Positions 18,369 to 27,683 of a stretch of DNA of 64,000 bases are shown in pieces. This stretch comes from Clostridiaceae bacterium (lineage in GTDB: Bacteria; Bacillota; Clostridia; TANB77; CAG-508). Under the pieces are notes generated by a model. The model was not told the DNA's origin, did not search any database, and worked only from the letters and a program-made list of their open reading frames with translations. Position 1 is the stretch's first letter, and each line of letters starts with the position of its first letter. Both the position numbers and the translations under genes were made by a program. Location of the stretch: the NCBI GenBank assembly GCA_021771025.1, contig JAETPW010000001.1, positions 62,001 through 126,000 on the forward strand, written 5' to 3'.

Positions 18369-18482
18369 TTAACGGCAGTTATTGTTGTTATTGTTTTGAC
18401 GTTCATTATTATTGTTGTTATTGTTCTTATTGTTGTTGTTATTATTATTGTTGTTTTTGTTGTTTTTGTTTTTTTCTGACAT
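18369..18482 (-). CDS. 37-residue poly-asparagine protein
   Basis: MSEKNKNNKNNN... with 24 Asn among 37 residues and the tail NNNNNNCR. AAGGAGG lies eight bases upstream of this ATG; an overlapping ATG two codons earlier in another frame is only three bases away and gives a Thr/Ile frame instead. Although low in complexity, the codons mix AAC and AAT freely, so the run is not a simple DNA repeat, which argues for selection on the protein. Nearby genes include coat-like proteins, so a spore-surface role is possible but unproven. Confidence 0.55.
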   Translation of the reverse strand: MSEKNKNNKNNNNNNNNNKNNNNNNNERQNNNNNNCR

Positions 18483-18725
18483 ATCATGCACCTCCTTAAT
18501 TTGTTTATTTTATTTTTACCGAAATTTAAAAAAAATATACTCATTTTTTTTAGTTTAGTATAATTTCCAATTTTTCTTGTTTTTTTTACCAAAAAGAGAT
18601 ATAATTTAAAAAGCAAAACAAGTCTGATTTTGCTTAAGTTAAGAATAAATAAGCTAGATTTAATATAGTACAAAAAAAAACACCATTTTTTTAACTTTTC
18701 ATAAATTAAAACAGGAGGGAAACAA

Positions 18726-20126
18726 ATGAGTTATCAAAATAATAAGTTAGAAGAATTTAATGAATACATTCGCTATCGCAAAGTAGCTGTTATTGGACTT
18801 GGCGTTAGTAATTTACCATTATTGGATTATTTAGCTAGTAAAAAGGCAAAAGTTACCATTTTTGAGGAACGTGAAAAAGAAAAAATGGATACAGAGATGT
18901 TAACCCAAATTAATCAATATCAATTTACCTCTTATTGGGGTAAAGACTGTTTAACGAAATTAACAGGATTTGATGTCATCTTTCGTTCTCCAAGTTGTTT
19001 ACCAACTAAGTCAGAATTAGTTAAAGAAGCCAATAGAGGAGCCATGATTACTACAGAAGTAGAGTTATTGATGAAAATGTCTCCTTGCCAAATTATAGGT
19101 GTAACAGGAAGCGATGGAAAAACGACGACTACGAGTTTAATTCATGCTATTTTGGAAAAAGCAGGATATCATACCTATTTGGGCGGAAACATTGGAACAC
19201 CACTTTTTACTAAATTATCAGAAATGAGACCAGAGGATAAGCTTATTTTAGAACTAAGTAGTTTTCAATTAATGGGAATGTCAGTCAGTCCAGATATAGC
19301 GGTTATCACCAATATTACCCCAAATCATTTAAATATTCATAAAGACTATCAAGAATATATACAGGCCAAGAAAAATATTTTTAATTACCAAAGAGAAACG
19401 GGAATAGTGGTTTTAAATGCGGACAATGAAATAACCAAAAATTGTGCTAAAGAAGTAAAAGGAAAGGTTATCTTTTTTAGTCGCAAAACTAAATTGGAAA
19501 ATGGTTATTGGGTTGATGAACCAATGATAAAAAAATGTGAAGATGGTGTTAGAATGCACTTATTAAATACCAATGAAGTTTTACTTAAAGGAGCACACAA
19601 TTATGAAAATATAGCAGCAGCATTAGCAGCCACAGAAAACTTAGTAGATAGCGATATAGCAGTAGAAGCAGTAAGAGAATTTCATTCAGTAGAACATCGT
19701 TTGGAATTGGTAAGAGAAATCGATGGGGTAAAATGGATAAACGATTCAGTTAGTTCATCACCTACACGAACCATGGCTGGCCTTAATGCTTTTCAAGAAG
19801 AAATTGTTCTTATTGCGGGAGGTTACGATAAAAATTTAGACTATACGCCATTAGCCAAACCGATAGTAGAAAAAGTAAAAACTTTGTTATTATTAGGGCA
19901 AACATCAGGAAAAATATTTGATGCAGTAAAAAAAGAATTAGAAGACCAAAATAGAACACTAGATATTTATGTATGTGGAGATTTAAAACAAACGGTTCAA
20001 TTAGCCAAAAAGGTAGCCAAAAGAGGGCAAGTTGTGTTATTTTCTCCTGCTAGTGCAAGCTTTGACTTGTTTAAAAATTTCGCTGACCGAGGAGAAAAGT
20101 TTAAAGCTGAAGTTAACTTGTTATAA
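18726..20126 (+). CDS. murD: UDP-N-acetylmuramoyl-L-alanine:D-glutamate ligase
   Basis: Adds D-glutamate to UDP-MurNAc-L-Ala in cytoplasmic peptidoglycan precursor synthesis. 466 residues: N-terminal Rossmann domain (VAVIGLGVSNLPLLDYL), the ATP loop GVTGSDGKTTTTSLIHA near 120, GNIGTPLF, the middle-domain NITPNHLNIHKD, and the C-terminal HRLELVREIDGVKWINDS plus GGYDKNLDY. It is not in a dcw cluster here; it stands alone between a poly-Asn ORF and a Pro-rich protein. Ribosome site ACAGGAGGGAAACAA. Confidence 0.96.
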   Translation: MSYQNNKLEEFNEYIRYRKVAVIGLGVSNLPLLDYLASKKAKVTIFEEREKEKMDTEMLTQINQYQFTSYWGKDCLTKLTGFDVIFRSPSCLPTKSELVKEANRGAMITTEVELLMKMSPCQIIGVTGSDGKTTTTSLIHAILEKAGYHTYLGGNIGTPLFTKLSEMRPEDKLILELSSFQLMGMSVSPDIAVITNITPNHLNIHKDYQEYIQAKKNIFNYQRETGIVVLNADNEITKNCAKEVKGKVIFFSRKTKLENGYWVDEPMIKKCEDGVRMHLLNTNEVLLKGAHNYENIAAALAATENLVDSDIAVEAVREFHSVEHRLELVREIDGVKWINDSVSSSPTRTMAGLNAFQEEIVLIAGGYDKNLDYTPLAKPIVEKVKTLLLLGQTSGKIFDAVKKELEDQNRTLDIYVCGDLKQTVQLAKKVAKRGQVVLFSPASASFDLFKNFADRGEKFKAEVNLL

Positions 20127-20191
20127 AATTCATCACCAAAAATGATTTTCTTCATAAGATATAAGAGAAAATAATGAAGGAGGTTTCATTT

Positions 20192-20911
20192 ATGTATCAA
20201 CAATCTTATGAAGAATACATAAGGAGCATATTAGGCTACCAAGCTTCTATGCCAAACACAAATTCCCCTATGGGGTGTCAAGAAACAGATACATCATGTG
20301 GTATGGTAAATGTTTATGGTTCAAACTATTTACCTAATTATAGTAATCAATACCGAAGAAATGTAGAACTTGAGACATGCTATCCAGAAATTTATAAAGT
20401 GATTTATCCTATGGTAAAAAAAGCATGTGAAGCAAATACCAAACCAGTGTGCCAAGAATTAGTAGAAAATATGACAGACGAAATTTATATGGCAATAGAA
20501 GGAAGACAAGAACTAGAAATTAATATTAATTTACAAAACGAAATAACTTCTGAGCAAAATTGTGATCGTAGTCAGGCAGTAAATCCTAAAGCAGAAACTA
20601 AAGTAGCTCAAAAAGTTTCGTCTCGAAAAACGGAAGATTTAGAAAAGCAAACGAAAACTGAAAATCGTGAATCAAGGCAATTTAACCGAGGATTGCGTGA
20701 TTTAATCAAAATTTTAATTTTGCGTGAATTATTAGGAAGGCCAGGAAACAGGCCACCAGTGCCACCTCCACCAAGACCGCCTTTCCCAGGACCAGGAAGA
20801 CCACCATTTCCGGGACCAGGAGGACCAGGACCTGGTAGACCACCTTTCCGTCCTAGAACGTATGATGATAGTTTTTATGAAGATAATTTGAATGATTTGT
20901 TTGAGTTTTAG
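20192..20911 (+). CDS. hypothetical protein with Pro/Gly-rich C-terminus, possible coat-associated
   Basis: 239 residues. The N-terminus (MYQQSYEEYIRSILGYQ) and the segment CYPEIYKVIYPMVKKACEAN look like a conserved helical domain I have no name for. A charged linker follows, then PPVPPPPRPPFPGPGRPPFP and an acidic, aromatic end. Start 20192 is chosen because AAGGAGG lies eight bases ahead of it; the upstream ATG 20174 contains that site. Context (Coat F-like gene next door) hints at the spore surface, but this is a guess. Confidence 0.65.
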   Translation: MYQQSYEEYIRSILGYQASMPNTNSPMGCQETDTSCGMVNVYGSNYLPNYSNQYRRNVELETCYPEIYKVIYPMVKKACEANTKPVCQELVENMTDEIYMAIEGRQELEININLQNEITSEQNCDRSQAVNPKAETKVAQKVSSRKTEDLEKQTKTENRESRQFNRGLRDLIKILILRELLGRPGNRPPVPPPPRPPFPGPGRPPFPGPGGPGPGRPPFRPRTYDDSFYEDNLNDLFEF

Positions 20912-20941
20912 TTTTAGTTAGGAAGAAGGAATAAGCTTAAA

Positions 20942-20988
20942 AAGAAGGTACCCAAAATGTTAGTATTATATGGGTTCCTTCTTTTTTT
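20942..20988. terminator. shared bidirectional terminator
   Basis: AAGAAGGTACCCA pairs with TGGGTTCCTTCTT and is flanked by T-runs on both strands, serving the convergent genes at 20192-20911 and 20999-21562. Confidence 0.8.
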
Positions 20989-20998
20989 ACGTTAAATT

Positions 20999-21562
20999 TT
21001 ACTTTGAAAATACGTTAGGAATGGTATTATATATTTCTCCAATTGTACCAATTTGTTCACCAGTTGCTACTACGATAGGATAATAGTTATTTTTAGCCAT
21101 CCATTGATATACTTCATAAGAATGATTACAGCTCATGGTATAAGCATCTTTTAAAAATTGTCTTAATGTTAGATTCGTAGCATCCATTGAACTAATGGCA
21201 TATTCTTTTCCAGCACGTTTCAAGGTTAAAAAGTAAGAAAGGGCAATTTCGCGATCAGATAATGTTTGAACATTCGTATTAACCGTAATTGGTTCAGCAG
21301 TTTTAGTTTCATCGTAATGATCAGAGAAAATAGAAGCATTAATTTCAGGAACTCTTAGTTTTCCATCAGATGTTTCTAAATTTTTTACGAATTCGACTTT
21401 TTTGTTGTAATCTTCAATATGCACAGGAAAATGAGTTTCTAACATAGATTTTAATTCAGGATCTTTTACTTGATTTTTAAAAAGAGACATGCAAGTAATG
21501 GTGTTTACGCAACTGGTAATTAATTCATTTAAATTAGTTAATTCACATATAGTTAATTTCAT
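20999..21562 (-). CDS. Coat F-like spore coat protein
   Basis: 187 residues, mostly helical. The C-terminal half (ALSYFLTLKRAGKEYAISSM, then LTLRQFLKDAYTMSCNHSYE and VYQWMAKNNYYPI) resembles the Coat F domain, a four-helix ferritin-like fold found in CotF and related spore proteins. The N-terminal half repeats a similar helical pattern. The start at 21562 follows TTGGAGGTGAATCAA with eight-base spacing; the ATG at 21577 overlaps that site. Expression probably belongs to sporulation, though no sigma-E/K promoter was verified. Confidence 0.7.
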   Translation of the reverse strand: MKLTICELTNLNELITSCVNTITCMSLFKNQVKDPELKSMLETHFPVHIEDYNKKVEFVKNLETSDGKLRVPEINASIFSDHYDETKTAEPITVNTNVQTLSDREIALSYFLTLKRAGKEYAISSMDATNLTLRQFLKDAYTMSCNHSYEVYQWMAKNNYYPIVVATGEQIGTIGEIYNTIPNVFSK

Positions 21563-21750
21563 TTGATTCACCTCCAAAATTTTTCGTATTTAGTATGCCC
21601 AAAGAAACAAAAAATATGAAAAATTTGCAAAAAAAAAGAACATAAACATTATTTTTGGTAAAAATTTCCGATTTTGCAAAAAAGCGAAAGCATAAATTTT
21701 TGAAAAAAGCGAATACTATTTATAAGAAACTTTGAAAGGTGGAAAAATTC

Positions 21751-22200
21751 ATGAAAGTAAAAGATTGTATGTGTAATGATGTATGTTGTGTTAATCCCAA
21801 CACAACAGTGCAAGAAGTTGCAAAATTAATGGGAGAAAATCATATTGGATGTGTTCCTGTATGCAATGACAATAATTGTATTTGTGGAATAGTCACAGAC
21901 CGTGATGTTTTACTACGTTGTGTTGCTTGTGATAAAGAAACCAACCAAACTCCTGTTAGTGAAATTATGAGCCTTAATGTTTGCAGTTGTAAAGAAAATG
22001 ATGACATGGAGACAGCAGAAGGGTTAATGGGAGAAAATCAAATTCGCCGTTTACCTGTTTGCGATGAAAAAGGTCATGTCATTGGAATATTATCTATGGG
22101 AGATTTAGCTCAAAATGATACAGAATTAGGAAAAGGGCAAGTATGTACAACCATTAGCAATATCTGTAATTGTGACAATCAAACAAAAAATGCAGAATAA
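21751..22200 (+). CDS. CBS-domain pair protein, Cys-rich
   Basis: 149 residues forming two CBS motifs: MKVKDCMCNDVCCVNPNTTV...GIVTDRDVLLR and PVSEIMSLNVCSC...GHVIGILSMGDLAQ. Stand-alone CBS pairs sense adenine nucleotides in other bacteria. This one holds about 16 cysteines, several in CxC or CC pairs, far more than the family needs, suggesting metal or redox sensitivity. ATG 21751 is chosen over the GTG at 21739 since AAAGGTGG lies nine bases before it. Confidence 0.85.
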   Translation: MKVKDCMCNDVCCVNPNTTVQEVAKLMGENHIGCVPVCNDNNCICGIVTDRDVLLRCVACDKETNQTPVSEIMSLNVCSCKENDDMETAEGLMGENQIRRLPVCDEKGHVIGILSMGDLAQNDTELGKGQVCTTISNICNCDNQTKNAE

Positions 22201-22202
22201 TA

Positions 22203-22260
22203 AGATAAAAAACCAAAAAATCCAACTTTATAAGAGTTGGATTTTTTGGTTTTTTATCTT
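22203..22260 (+). terminator. strong rho-independent terminator
   Basis: A near-perfect stem of about 24 bp (AGATAAAAAACCAAAAAATC...) with a short loop and flanking A and T tracts. Confidence 0.85.
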
Positions 22261-22381
22261 TTCTTTTTTTATATAAACAAAAGTATAAATGGATAAGAAA
22301 GTAAATGCTAGTTAAAGAAACTTAGAAAGGTGGATAAATTCTACCGTTATCGCATATACTAGAGAAAAAGGGAGGAAAAGT

Positions 22382-23479
22382 ATGATTATCGATATGTCCT
22401 ATTGGACAAGAGTAGGAAAACGAATTTTAACTGTAGTTTTAGTTCTTATTGGTTTATATCTATCCTTTCGTTTATCCATTTTTTATTTACCATTTTTAAT
22501 TGCCTTTATTTTATCCTTAGTGATGGAACCGGCTATTCGTTGGTTAATGAAAAAGGTGAAGTTAACCCGAAAAGCAAGTTCTATTGTGTTATTCCTCCTT
22601 GTTTCAGGAATTATTTTAGGAGGACTAGCTTGGGCGATTATCACCCTTTTTTCAGAAGCCTCCAATCTATTAAATGATCTAAATGGCTATGTAGAAAAAT
22701 TATATGCTTTATTCCAACAATTCACAAATGAATTTGATGTAAGTAAAATTCATCTGCCAGAAGAAGTCACCTCTATTTTGCAAAATTCAACAGGGGGAGT
22801 TTTAGCCACAGCTTCTGATTGGGTAAGAAATGTATTAAATGGAGTAATTTCTACCGTAACATCAATTCCTACCATTGCTATCTATTTTGTCATTACAGTC
22901 ATGGCTTTATACTTAATGTGTGTAGACAAAATATACATTTTGGATCAAATAGAACATCATATGCCCAAAACATGGGTTATGCGATTAGGAAAACATATGA
23001 GAGACTTAATTAAAACCTTAGGTGGATACTTAAAAGCAGAAGCAACCCTTATACTAGTTTCCTTTATCATTTCCTTAATTGGATTATATATTTTAAAATT
23101 TATGGGATTTGCTATAGAATTTCCCTTACTTATTGCACTAGGTATAGGATTTGTTGATGCACTACCTATCCTAGGATCAGGAACAGTTATGATACCTTGG
23201 GCCATTATTTGTGGCTTAAATGGGGACTTGCAACTAGGAATAGGTATTATCGTTTTACTCATTATTATGTCAGTAGCTCGTCAATTTTTAGAGCCACGAT
23301 TAGTCAGCAAACACATTGGTGTACATCCGATTTTCACCTTAATTGCTATGTATACAGGCTTTAAATTTATTGGTATAATGGGGATGTTAATTGGTCCAAT
23401 CATTTTAATTATCTTTAAAAATGTATTTGCAACCTTAATAGATGGAGGAGTAATGAAAACTCTATTCGATAAACGCTAA
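22382..23479 (+). CDS. AI-2E family transporter, YtvI-like
   Basis: A 365-residue membrane protein of the PF01594 type with seven or eight predicted helices: a first pair near residues 15-50, one at 65-85, a soluble middle, then GGYLKAEATLILVSFIISLI and the late signature GIGFVDALPILGSGTVMIPW. Sporulation protein YtvI belongs to this family and has this size, and the neighbourhood contains spore genes, so YtvI is a fair guess. Substrate is unknown. Ribosome site GGGAGGAAAAGT. Confidence 0.8.
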   Translation: MIIDMSYWTRVGKRILTVVLVLIGLYLSFRLSIFYLPFLIAFILSLVMEPAIRWLMKKVKLTRKASSIVLFLLVSGIILGGLAWAIITLFSEASNLLNDLNGYVEKLYALFQQFTNEFDVSKIHLPEEVTSILQNSTGGVLATASDWVRNVLNGVISTVTSIPTIAIYFVITVMALYLMCVDKIYILDQIEHHMPKTWVMRLGKHMRDLIKTLGGYLKAEATLILVSFIISLIGLYILKFMGFAIEFPLLIALGIGFVDALPILGSGTVMIPWAIICGLNGDLQLGIGIIVLLIIMSVARQFLEPRLVSKHIGVHPIFTLIAMYTGFKFIGIMGMLIGPIILIIFKNVFATLIDGGVMKTLFDKR

Positions 23480-23480
23480 C

Positions 23481-23545
23481 TCCCAAATTGGGGACGGGGT
23501 AAAAAAGGTAAAATTACCTTTTTTTACCCCGTCCCCAATTTGGGA
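23481..23545. repeat. perfect REP-like palindrome, probable shared terminator
   Basis: TCCCAAATTGGGGACGGGGT plus AAAAAAGGTAA and their inverted copy, a 65-base near-perfect palindrome between two convergent genes. GGGGACGGGG palindromes are widespread extragenic repeats in Clostridia and relatives. A half-degraded copy is at 13274-13330. No REP-associated transposase was found in this window. Confidence 0.75.
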
Positions 23546-23571
23546 ATTTATTCGTGAGTTTATTTACAAGT

Positions 23572-25110
23572 TTACTCCCATTCAATGGTTGCTGGTGGTT
23601 TTGATGTGATATCATACACTACACGATTGACGTGTTTTACTTCATTAACAATACGAGAAGATACTTTTTCCAAAATATCATAAGGAATTTTACTCCATAC
23701 ACCTGTCATAAAGTCTGTTGTTTCTACTGCGCGAAGGGCAATGGTGTAATCATATGTTCTTTCATCACCCATTACACCAACTGATTTTAAGTTAGTTAAT
23801 ACGGCAAAGTATTGGTTAATGGATTTGTGAAGTCCTGCTTTTGCTATTTCTTCACGGAAGATGCTATCTGCTTCTTTTAATATACTTAGTTTATCATCAG
23901 TGATATCTCCAATAACACGGATAGCAAGTCCAGGCCCTGGGAATGGTTGACGGTAGACTAAATTTTCTGGAATTCCTAGTTCTAGTCCGGTTTTACGAAC
24001 TTCGTCTTTGAATAGGTTGCGTAAAGGTTCGATGATTTCTTTAAAATCGACATAGTCAGGAAGACCTCCTACATTGTGATGACTTTTGATGACTGAACTT
24101 TTTCCTAAACCACTTTCGATGACATCAGGATAGATGGTTCCTTGTACTAAGAAATCGACTGTTCCTATTTTTTTGGCTTCTTCTTCAAATACGCGGATAA
24201 ATTCTTCTCCAATGATTTTACGTTTTCTTTCTGGATCAGTTACTCCTGCAAGTTTTGCTAAGAAACGGTCTTTGGCATTTACACGAATTAAGTTGATGTC
24301 AAATTGTTCACGGAATATTTTTTCTACTTCATCACCTTCGTTTTTACGAAGAAGTCCGTGATCCACAAAAATACAGGTTAGATTTTTTCCTACTGATTTA
24401 TTGATCATAACAGCAGCTACTGAAGAATCTACTCCACCAGATAAGGCACAAAGAACTTTTTTGTCACCAATTTTTTCTTTCAATGTACGGATACTTTCTT
24501 CGACAAACGAATCCATTTGCCAGTCACCTGTACAACCACAAACATAGCTTAAAAAGTTCTGAATGACTTGTGTTCCATTAACCGAATGATTTACTTCTGG
24601 ATGGAACTGAATTCCGTATAATTTTTTTTCTTGGTTTTCCATGGCAGCATTTGGGCAAGAATCAGTCGAACCGATATTGTGAAATCCTTCAGGAACGGTC
24701 TCTACGTAATCAGTATGACTCATTAAAAAGCCATTTGTTTCACTAAATCCTTGGAAAAGGGAAGAGGTAGGATCAATGGCTACTTCTGTTGTTCCATACT
24801 CTCGTTTGTCTGCTTTTGTTACTTTTCCTCCTAAGGTATAAGTCATCAGTTGCATACCATAACAAATACCTAAAATAGGAATTCCTAACTCAAAAATTCC
24901 TTCAGCACATCTTGGAGAATCTTCTCCATATACACTTGCTGGTCCTCCAGTAAAGATAATTCCTTTTGGATTTTTTTCTTTGATTTTTTCGATTGAGATA
25001 TCATAAGGCACAACTTCGGAATAAACGTGACATTCACGTACACGTCTGGCAATTAATTGATTATATTGCCCACCAAAGTCTAAGATAAGAATTAATTCAT
25101 TTTTTTTCAT
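23572..25110 (-). CDS. guaA: GMP synthase (glutamine-hydrolysing)
   Basis: Converts XMP to GMP with glutamine and ATP. 512 residues: class I glutamine amidotransferase domain with nucleophile in GICYGMQLM near residue 83 and HPEVNHS, then the ATP pyrophosphatase domain with the P-loop [12 protein letters not shown] near 223, and the C-terminal dimerisation domain ending [12 protein letters not shown] follows ACGGAGGTAAACC. It is a single gene convergent with the AI-2E family gene. No guanine riboswitch was seen in the short upstream gap. Confidence 0.97.
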   Translation of the reverse strand: MKKNELILILDFGGQYNQLIARRVRECHVYSEVVPYDISIEKIKEKNPKGIIFTGGPASVYGEDSPRCAEGIFELGIPILGICYGMQLMTYTLGGKVTKADKREYGTTEVAIDPTSSLFQGFSETNGFLMSHTDYVETVPEGFHNIGSTDSCPNAAMENQEKKLYGIQFHPEVNHSVNGTQVIQNFLSYVCGCTGDWQMDSFVEESIRTLKEKIGDKKVLCALSGGVDSSVAAVMINKSVGKNLTCIFVDHGLLRKNEGDEVEKIFREQFDINLIRVNAKDRFLAKLAGVTDPERKRKIIGEEFIRVFEEEAKKIGTVDFLVQGTIYPDVIESGLGKSSVIKSHHNVGGLPDYVDFKEIIEPLRNLFKDEVRKTGLELGIPENLVYRQPFPGPGLAIRVIGDITDDKLSILKEADSIFREEIAKAGLHKSINQYFAVLTNLKSVGVMGDERTYDYTIALRAVETTDFMTGVWSKIPYDILEKVSSRIVNEVKHVNRVVYDITSKPPATIEWE

Positions 25111-25222
25111 GGTTTACCTCCGTTTTTTAGAATGATATTATTTTATCATAGATTTGCCTTTTTTACAAGAGTGTGGTAAAATGTGCATTACTAAAAAACT
25201 CAAATTAGGGAGGAAAAGCAAA

Positions 25223-26014
25223 ATGAAAGAAATACGGAAAAGATGGGAACTTGTAGACAGGACAATTGAAATTGGCTTACTAGTTTTTTTGTTAGTTGGG
25301 TTATTTTTTAGTCCTTATATTCCCATGAACAATGTGACTAATGCTGTTAGGGCAATAGTTTGTATTTTTCTGATATTTAATTTGCTGAAATTAATCATTC
25401 AATTGATCGATAAGGTTCAGCAAGAAAATACGGAAGACCTCTTAGAAGAGGCTTGGGAAAAATCCAATTTGATAGACAATTTTCGCATCTGGAATTGGGC
25501 GGAAACATGTGGATATGTATCTGCTCAATTAAAGCAAAACAGAAGAGAATATTGGGTTCGGCTGAAACGTAAAACGGGTCAATTCAGAGTAGTGCCAGTA
25601 GATCTTTCTGCTTGGGTTAAACCGTTTGCAGAAGGAATAGCTTTTATGCTATCTGCTTTAGCCATGTTTTTCTTATTGTTAATGGAAAAGAGAAATATGT
25701 TTAATCTAATTGTTGGCTTGTTATTATTTTTATTTGCTTATGCTTTAATTAACTTTGCAAGTCAAATAAATGAGTTGATTTTATCATTTATATTGTATAT
25801 TATGTGTACGAAACGGATTAATCTGCTTTATGGCAAGTTTTATTCTTTCTATGACTTGTGTATGGCTGATAGAATTTTTTCAACAGTTTCTTTACGTTCC
25901 CGTACAAAGGAATTAGATGAATTTGAGCTTTCCTTTACTGATAAAAAAGATGCTCATGTTTATTCTTTAACTGTTCCAAGATCTGAATTAAACTTTTATT
26001 TAAAGTTCAGATAA
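25223..26014 (+). CDS. hypothetical membrane protein, four segments
   Basis: 263 residues. Two hydrophobic pairs are clear: IGLLVFLLVGLFFSPYIP with VRAIVCIFLIFNLLKLII near residues 15-65, and AFMLSALAMFFLLLM with FNLIVGLLLFLFAYALINF near 135-185. The middle and C-terminus are soluble. No family recognised. ATG 25223 fits GGGAGGAAAAGCAAA; a longer frame from 25154 lacks a ribosome site. Monocistronic, with a terminator right after. Confidence 0.65.
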   Translation: MKEIRKRWELVDRTIEIGLLVFLLVGLFFSPYIPMNNVTNAVRAIVCIFLIFNLLKLIIQLIDKVQQENTEDLLEEAWEKSNLIDNFRIWNWAETCGYVSAQLKQNRREYWVRLKRKTGQFRVVPVDLSAWVKPFAEGIAFMLSALAMFFLLLMEKRNMFNLIVGLLLFLFAYALINFASQINELILSFILYIMCTKRINLLYGKFYSFYDLCMADRIFSTVSLRSRTKELDEFELSFTDKKDAHVYSLTVPRSELNFYLKFR

Positions 26015-26030
26015 GTAAATCTTTCAGGCT

Positions 26031-26063
26031 CCCAGACTGTTTTGTCTGGGGGTTCTTTTTGTT
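26031..26063 (+). terminator. rho-independent terminator
   Basis: CTCCCAGAC-TGTTTT-GTCTGGGGG followed by TTCTTTTTG. Confidence 0.8.
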
Positions 26064-26255
26064 ATACAAAAAGAAAGGATCTTATTTTAGAACACTTTCA
26101 TGATTTGTTTTGTAAAGTTTTTGATTAATGAAAAAATTTTTTCATAAAATAGACTAGTTAAATATTTTGCTTTGAAATATTCCATAATGAAAAAATATAT
26201 GATATAATAGTAGAAATAATGAATGTTCATATTATTTAATGGGAGGAACATACTA

Positions 26256-26561
26256 ATGGATGAATTTAAAGTAATTGTTGTCATGAACGAAGCTATGTTA
26301 AACTTACTGAATCAAAAAAATGCAAATGCAGGAAAAAATTTAAAAATACAAGAATTTTTGCAAGATGAAGCATTTTTCTTTAAAATTAGTAAATTAGACG
26401 CTTTCAAAATTTTACAAAATGTTGGTGTAAAACAAGAACAATTAGAAAGTACCTATAAAAAGTTAATATCTTCTGATGTATTTTACGATTTATTAAATAG
26501 AGGAAAAATTAAAGCAGAGGATGAAAACTTAATGATTAAATATAAAATTTACCGGTCATGA
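26256..26561 (+). CDS. hypothetical 101-residue protein
   Basis: An all-soluble, Lys/Leu-rich protein (MDEFKVIVVMNEAMLNLLNQ...) with no family I know. The start at 26256 lies after GGGAGGAACATACTA, better than ATG 26223. A TATAAT at 26203-26208 with a weak TTCCAT -35 17 bases upstream may be its promoter. It precedes the two transglutaminase-like paralogs by 59 bases and may be co-transcribed with them. Confidence 0.6.
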   Translation: MDEFKVIVVMNEAMLNLLNQKNANAGKNLKIQEFLQDEAFFFKISKLDAFKILQNVGVKQEQLESTYKKLISSDVFYDLLNRGKIKAEDENLMIKYKIYRS

Positions 26562-26620
26562 TGACTTGTTTAAAAAAAATAAATAAAAAATACTATCAAG
26601 TGAAAAGGGAGGAATCATAA

Positions 26621-27634
26621 ATGTGTGATGAACAGATTAAAATATTTTATCAAGAAGTTGAACAATCATTAGAAGGAGATTATAAGATAATTTTAGAACC
26701 TAACAGGGAACTTAAAGAAGAATGGATTGAATATGACCAAGTAAAATGGGAATTAGATAGTAATCTTCAAAATCTCGTAAATGAATTATTGAAAGAAGAT
26801 ACATTACGCTTTGAAGATAAAGTATTAACCATTTATGAATACATATGTTTAAATTATATCTATGATGACAATGTATTATTTTTCTTCAAAAGAGATTTAA
26901 GTGATGTAAATAATATAAAGTATATAGCTGTAGATTGGTACGGAAGAATAATTGAAGAAAATTGGAAAGAAAATCGAAAAAAACACAATAGAAGGGTATG
27001 CTATGAATTTGCCAGATTTTTTGCCAAAGCAATAAATGAATTATTAAAGGAAAGTGATAAATTTGAAGCTTTCATGCTCGGGGATAAAGAAAACTTGCAT
27101 TACGTTGTAGGATTAACAGGCTATGAATATAGTGTTATTTTAGATGTAGATAATTTTAATCAGTTAAAAGATTTAGCAAGACTAAAACTAGGATTAACTA
27201 TTGATGGTATAAAAATACTAAGAGATGAATCAGAAATTTTTCAAAAAGCACTTGACAAATTTAATCAAGATAAAAAAAGCGAATTGCAAGAAGTTGAAGA
27301 AGCAAAACAAACAGTAAGAACTAAAAATACGATTGACTATTTTAATCGTATAATTCAAATATTAAAAGAGTATTCAATTGATGCAGAGGGATTTTGTGAA
27401 TATATGAGGTTAATCATTGAACAGGAAGATATTGAAATAGAAAAAATATGGAAAAGAGTTGAAGACGCTCCTGAAAAAAGGTATACTCGATGTTTAATAT
27501 TTGACTTTAATGCCAAAAATTATTTACTAGACAGTATCAACAAAACATTAAATGTAGTGGAAAAAGAAAATTTAGATAAACAAATTTTCATTGAAAATCC
27601 AGAAGAAAATGAATATACTTATTTAGGTGGATAA
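26621..27634 (+). CDS. transglutaminase-like protein, paralog 1
   Basis: 337 residues. Sequence order suggests the papain/transglutaminase fold: a helix with YICLNYIYDDN near residue 85, then NRRVCYEFARFFAKAINELL with a candidate nucleophile Cys near 127, LHYVVGL with a candidate His near 165, and ILDVDNF with a candidate Asp near 178. All three are conserved in the paralog at 27684-28859. The C-terminal part (about 230-337) is a second domain, also shared. No signal peptide. Assignment rests on pattern, not on a database match. Ribosome site GGGAGGAATCATAA. Confidence 0.5.
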   Translation: MCDEQIKIFYQEVEQSLEGDYKIILEPNRELKEEWIEYDQVKWELDSNLQNLVNELLKEDTLRFEDKVLTIYEYICLNYIYDDNVLFFFKRDLSDVNNIKYIAVDWYGRIIEENWKENRKKHNRRVCYEFARFFAKAINELLKESDKFEAFMLGDKENLHYVVGLTGYEYSVILDVDNFNQLKDLARLKLGLTIDGIKILRDESEIFQKALDKFNQDKKSELQEVEEAKQTVRTKNTIDYFNRIIQILKEYSIDAEGFCEYMRLIIEQEDIEIEKIWKRVEDAPEKRYTRCLIFDFNAKNYLLDSINKTLNVVEKENLDKQIFIENPEENEYTYLGG

Positions 27635-27683
27635 TTTACCTAATCTAAAATAAATTTATCAATAGGCAGAAAAGTCTTTAGTA

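Noticed and set aside
18365..18673. 102-residue minus-strand ORF
   Set aside because: It is a frame shadow of the poly-Asn gene extended upstream through AT-rich non-coding sequence; its Thr/Ile repeats come from reading AAC/AAT runs out of frame.
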